From positions 186,001 through 250,000 of the forward strand of contig NZ_JADWYQ010000004.1 of the NCBI RefSeq assembly GCF_022414575.1: 64,000 nt of DNA, written 5' to 3'. The stretch is from Streptomyces sp. MUM 178J (GTDB taxonomy: Bacteria > Actinomycetota > Actinomycetes > Streptomycetales > Streptomycetaceae). How positions within the stretch are numbered: the stretch's first letter is position 1; each line of letters begins with the position of its first letter. The notes under the pieces were generated by a model, which was not told the DNA's origin, did not search any database, and saw nothing but the letters and a program-made list of their open reading frames with translations. Below, piece after piece: positions 63,054-64,000 of the stretch. The translations under genes and the position numbers were made by a program.

Positions 63054-64000
63054 GTGTCGAGCGAGACCCTCGTGCCGTCCCAGCAGCGTGAACTGACCGA
63101 CGTCGCGTTTGACCCCATCACCAGGATCGTCGGCAACCTGGGCATCTACACGAAGATCGACTTTCCGCGCCGGGAAGTCGTCGAATGCCGCAGCACCTCG
63201 TCCATCTTCCGCGGCTACAGCGTCTTCATGAAGGGCAAGGACCCCCGGGACGCCCACTTCATCACCAGCCGCATCTGCGGCATCTGCGGCGACAACCACG
63301 CCACCTGCTCCGTCTACGCCCAGAACATGGCCTACGGGGTCAAGCCCCCGCCGCTCGCGGACTGGATCATCAACCTCGGCGAAGCCGCCGAGTACATGTT
63401 CGACCACACGATCTTCCAGGACAACATGGTCTTCGTCGACTACTGCGAACGCATGGTCAAGGAGACCAACCCGGGGGTGTGGGAACGCGCCGAGCGCACC
63501 CCCGCGCCACGCGCCGACCGGCACGGCCTGCGCACCATCGGCGAGATCATGGCCTCGTACAACCCCTTCGAGGGGAGCACGTACAAGGAAGCCCTCGAGA
63601 TGAGCCGGCTCACCCGGGAGATGATCTGCCTGATGGAGGGCCGGCACGTCCACCCCTCCACGCTCTACCCAGGCGGCGTCGGCACCGTCGCCACCCCGCA
63701 GGTCTTCACCGACTACCTCGTCCGGCTCACCCGCTGCCTCGACTTCATCAAGCGCGCGGTCGCCATGAACGACGACGTCTTCGACTTCTTCTACGAGGCC
63801 CTGCCCGGCTACGAGGAGGTCGGCCGCCGCCGTACGCTGCTCGGCTGCTGGGGCGCCTTCCAGGACCCGGAGGTCGTCGACTACGACTACCGGACGATGA
63901 ACACCTGGGGCAACGCCATGTTCGTCACCCCCGGCATCGTCGTCGACAACCAGCTCGTCACCACCGACCTGGTCGACATCAACCTGGGCATGCGCATCCT
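63054..64000 (+). CDS. hhyL: Group 1h [NiFe]-hydrogenase large subunit, 3' end outside window
   Basis: The frame opens at the GTG at 63054 (GAAAGGA upstream) and stays open to the window edge (315 codons). The N-terminal nickel-ligand motif RICGICGDNH is intact. VAFDPITRIVGNLGIY and HVHPSTLYPGGV match group 1h large subunits. The C-terminal ligand motif and processing site lie beyond the window. Confidence 0.95.
   Translation, partial: MSSETLVPSQQRELTDVAFDPITRIVGNLGIYTKIDFPRREVVECRSTSSIFRGYSVFMKGKDPRDAHFITSRICGICGDNHATCSVYAQNMAYGVKPPPLADWIINLGEAAEYMFDHTIFQDNMVFVDYCERMVKETNPGVWERAERTPAPRADRHGLRTIGEIMASYNPFEGSTYKEALEMSRLTREMICLMEGRHVHPSTLYPGGVGTVATPQVFTDYLVRLTRCLDFIKRAVAMNDDVFDFFYEALPGYEEVGRRRTLLGCWGAFQDPEVVDYDYRTMNTWGNAMFVTPGIVVDNQLVTTDLVDINLGMRI

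Overview
The window is high-GC actinobacterial DNA, most probably from a Streptomyces. The evidence is GTG/TTG starts, ATGA/GTGA stop-start overlaps, SARP regulators, type I and type II polyketide synthase genes, F420-type and ACC-type accessory genes, and a group 1h [NiFe]-hydrogenase locus. Nearly all of it is specialised metabolism. Only the right end (about 53.8-64 kb) is a conserved energy-metabolism locus.

Region A (1-9.66 kb, all +) is the downstream end of a type I PKS/tetronate cluster. A terminal module with malonyl-type AT and ACP and no reductive domains is followed by overlapping genes for a KASIII-like enzyme, an FkbH-like glyceryl-ACP synthase, a discrete ACP, an E2-like acyltransferase, a phosphopantetheinyl transferase, an FAD oxygenase and an alpha/beta hydrolase fused to DUF4260. 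This is the gene set used to make and dehydrate a tetronate ring from a beta-ketoacyl chain and a glyceryl unit. Region B (9.7-11.6 kb) is a TetR regulator divergent from a hydrolase-DUF6817 fusion, with two near-identical operators over the shared promoter. Region C (11.8-15.1 kb) holds a P450 and a convergent LuxR-type response regulator/histidine kinase pair.

Region D (15.2-17.9 kb, -) is a two-gene RiPP locus: a precursor with a nitrile-hydratase-like leader and a Cys/Ser/Thr-rich tail, and a fused RRE-E1-YcaO cyclodehydratase. Region E (18.1-23.8 kb) has two SARP activators, a type II thioesterase, an ATP-grasp-like protein and an aldehyde dehydrogenase. A four-copy tandem repeat of about 60 bp follows.

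Region F (24.2-53.0 kb) is a large type II PKS cluster. It contains a TcmI-like cyclase, ACP, KS-alpha, CLF, a WhiE-VI/TcmN-like aromatase, a cupin, three SDRs, two SchA/CurD proteins, two DUF1772 membrane proteins, two ABM monooxygenases and a complete acetyl-CoA carboxylase. Its tailoring and export genes are two Tat-exported multicopper oxidases, a P450, an FAD monooxygenase, an exported VOC protein, a flavin halogenase, an O-methyltransferase, a luciferase-like oxidoreductase and three transporters. The inventory resembles pentangular-polyphenol clusters. The three exported proteins suggest that oxidative maturation may finish outside the cytoplasm.

Region G (53.0-64 kb) starts with a perfect-ended 160-bp MITE-like element and a strong hairpin. 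It then carries leftward hypABFCDE and rightward hypX-hhyS-hhyL (hhyL runs off the edge), the maturation and structural genes of a cytoplasmic group 1h hydrogen-scavenging hydrogenase.
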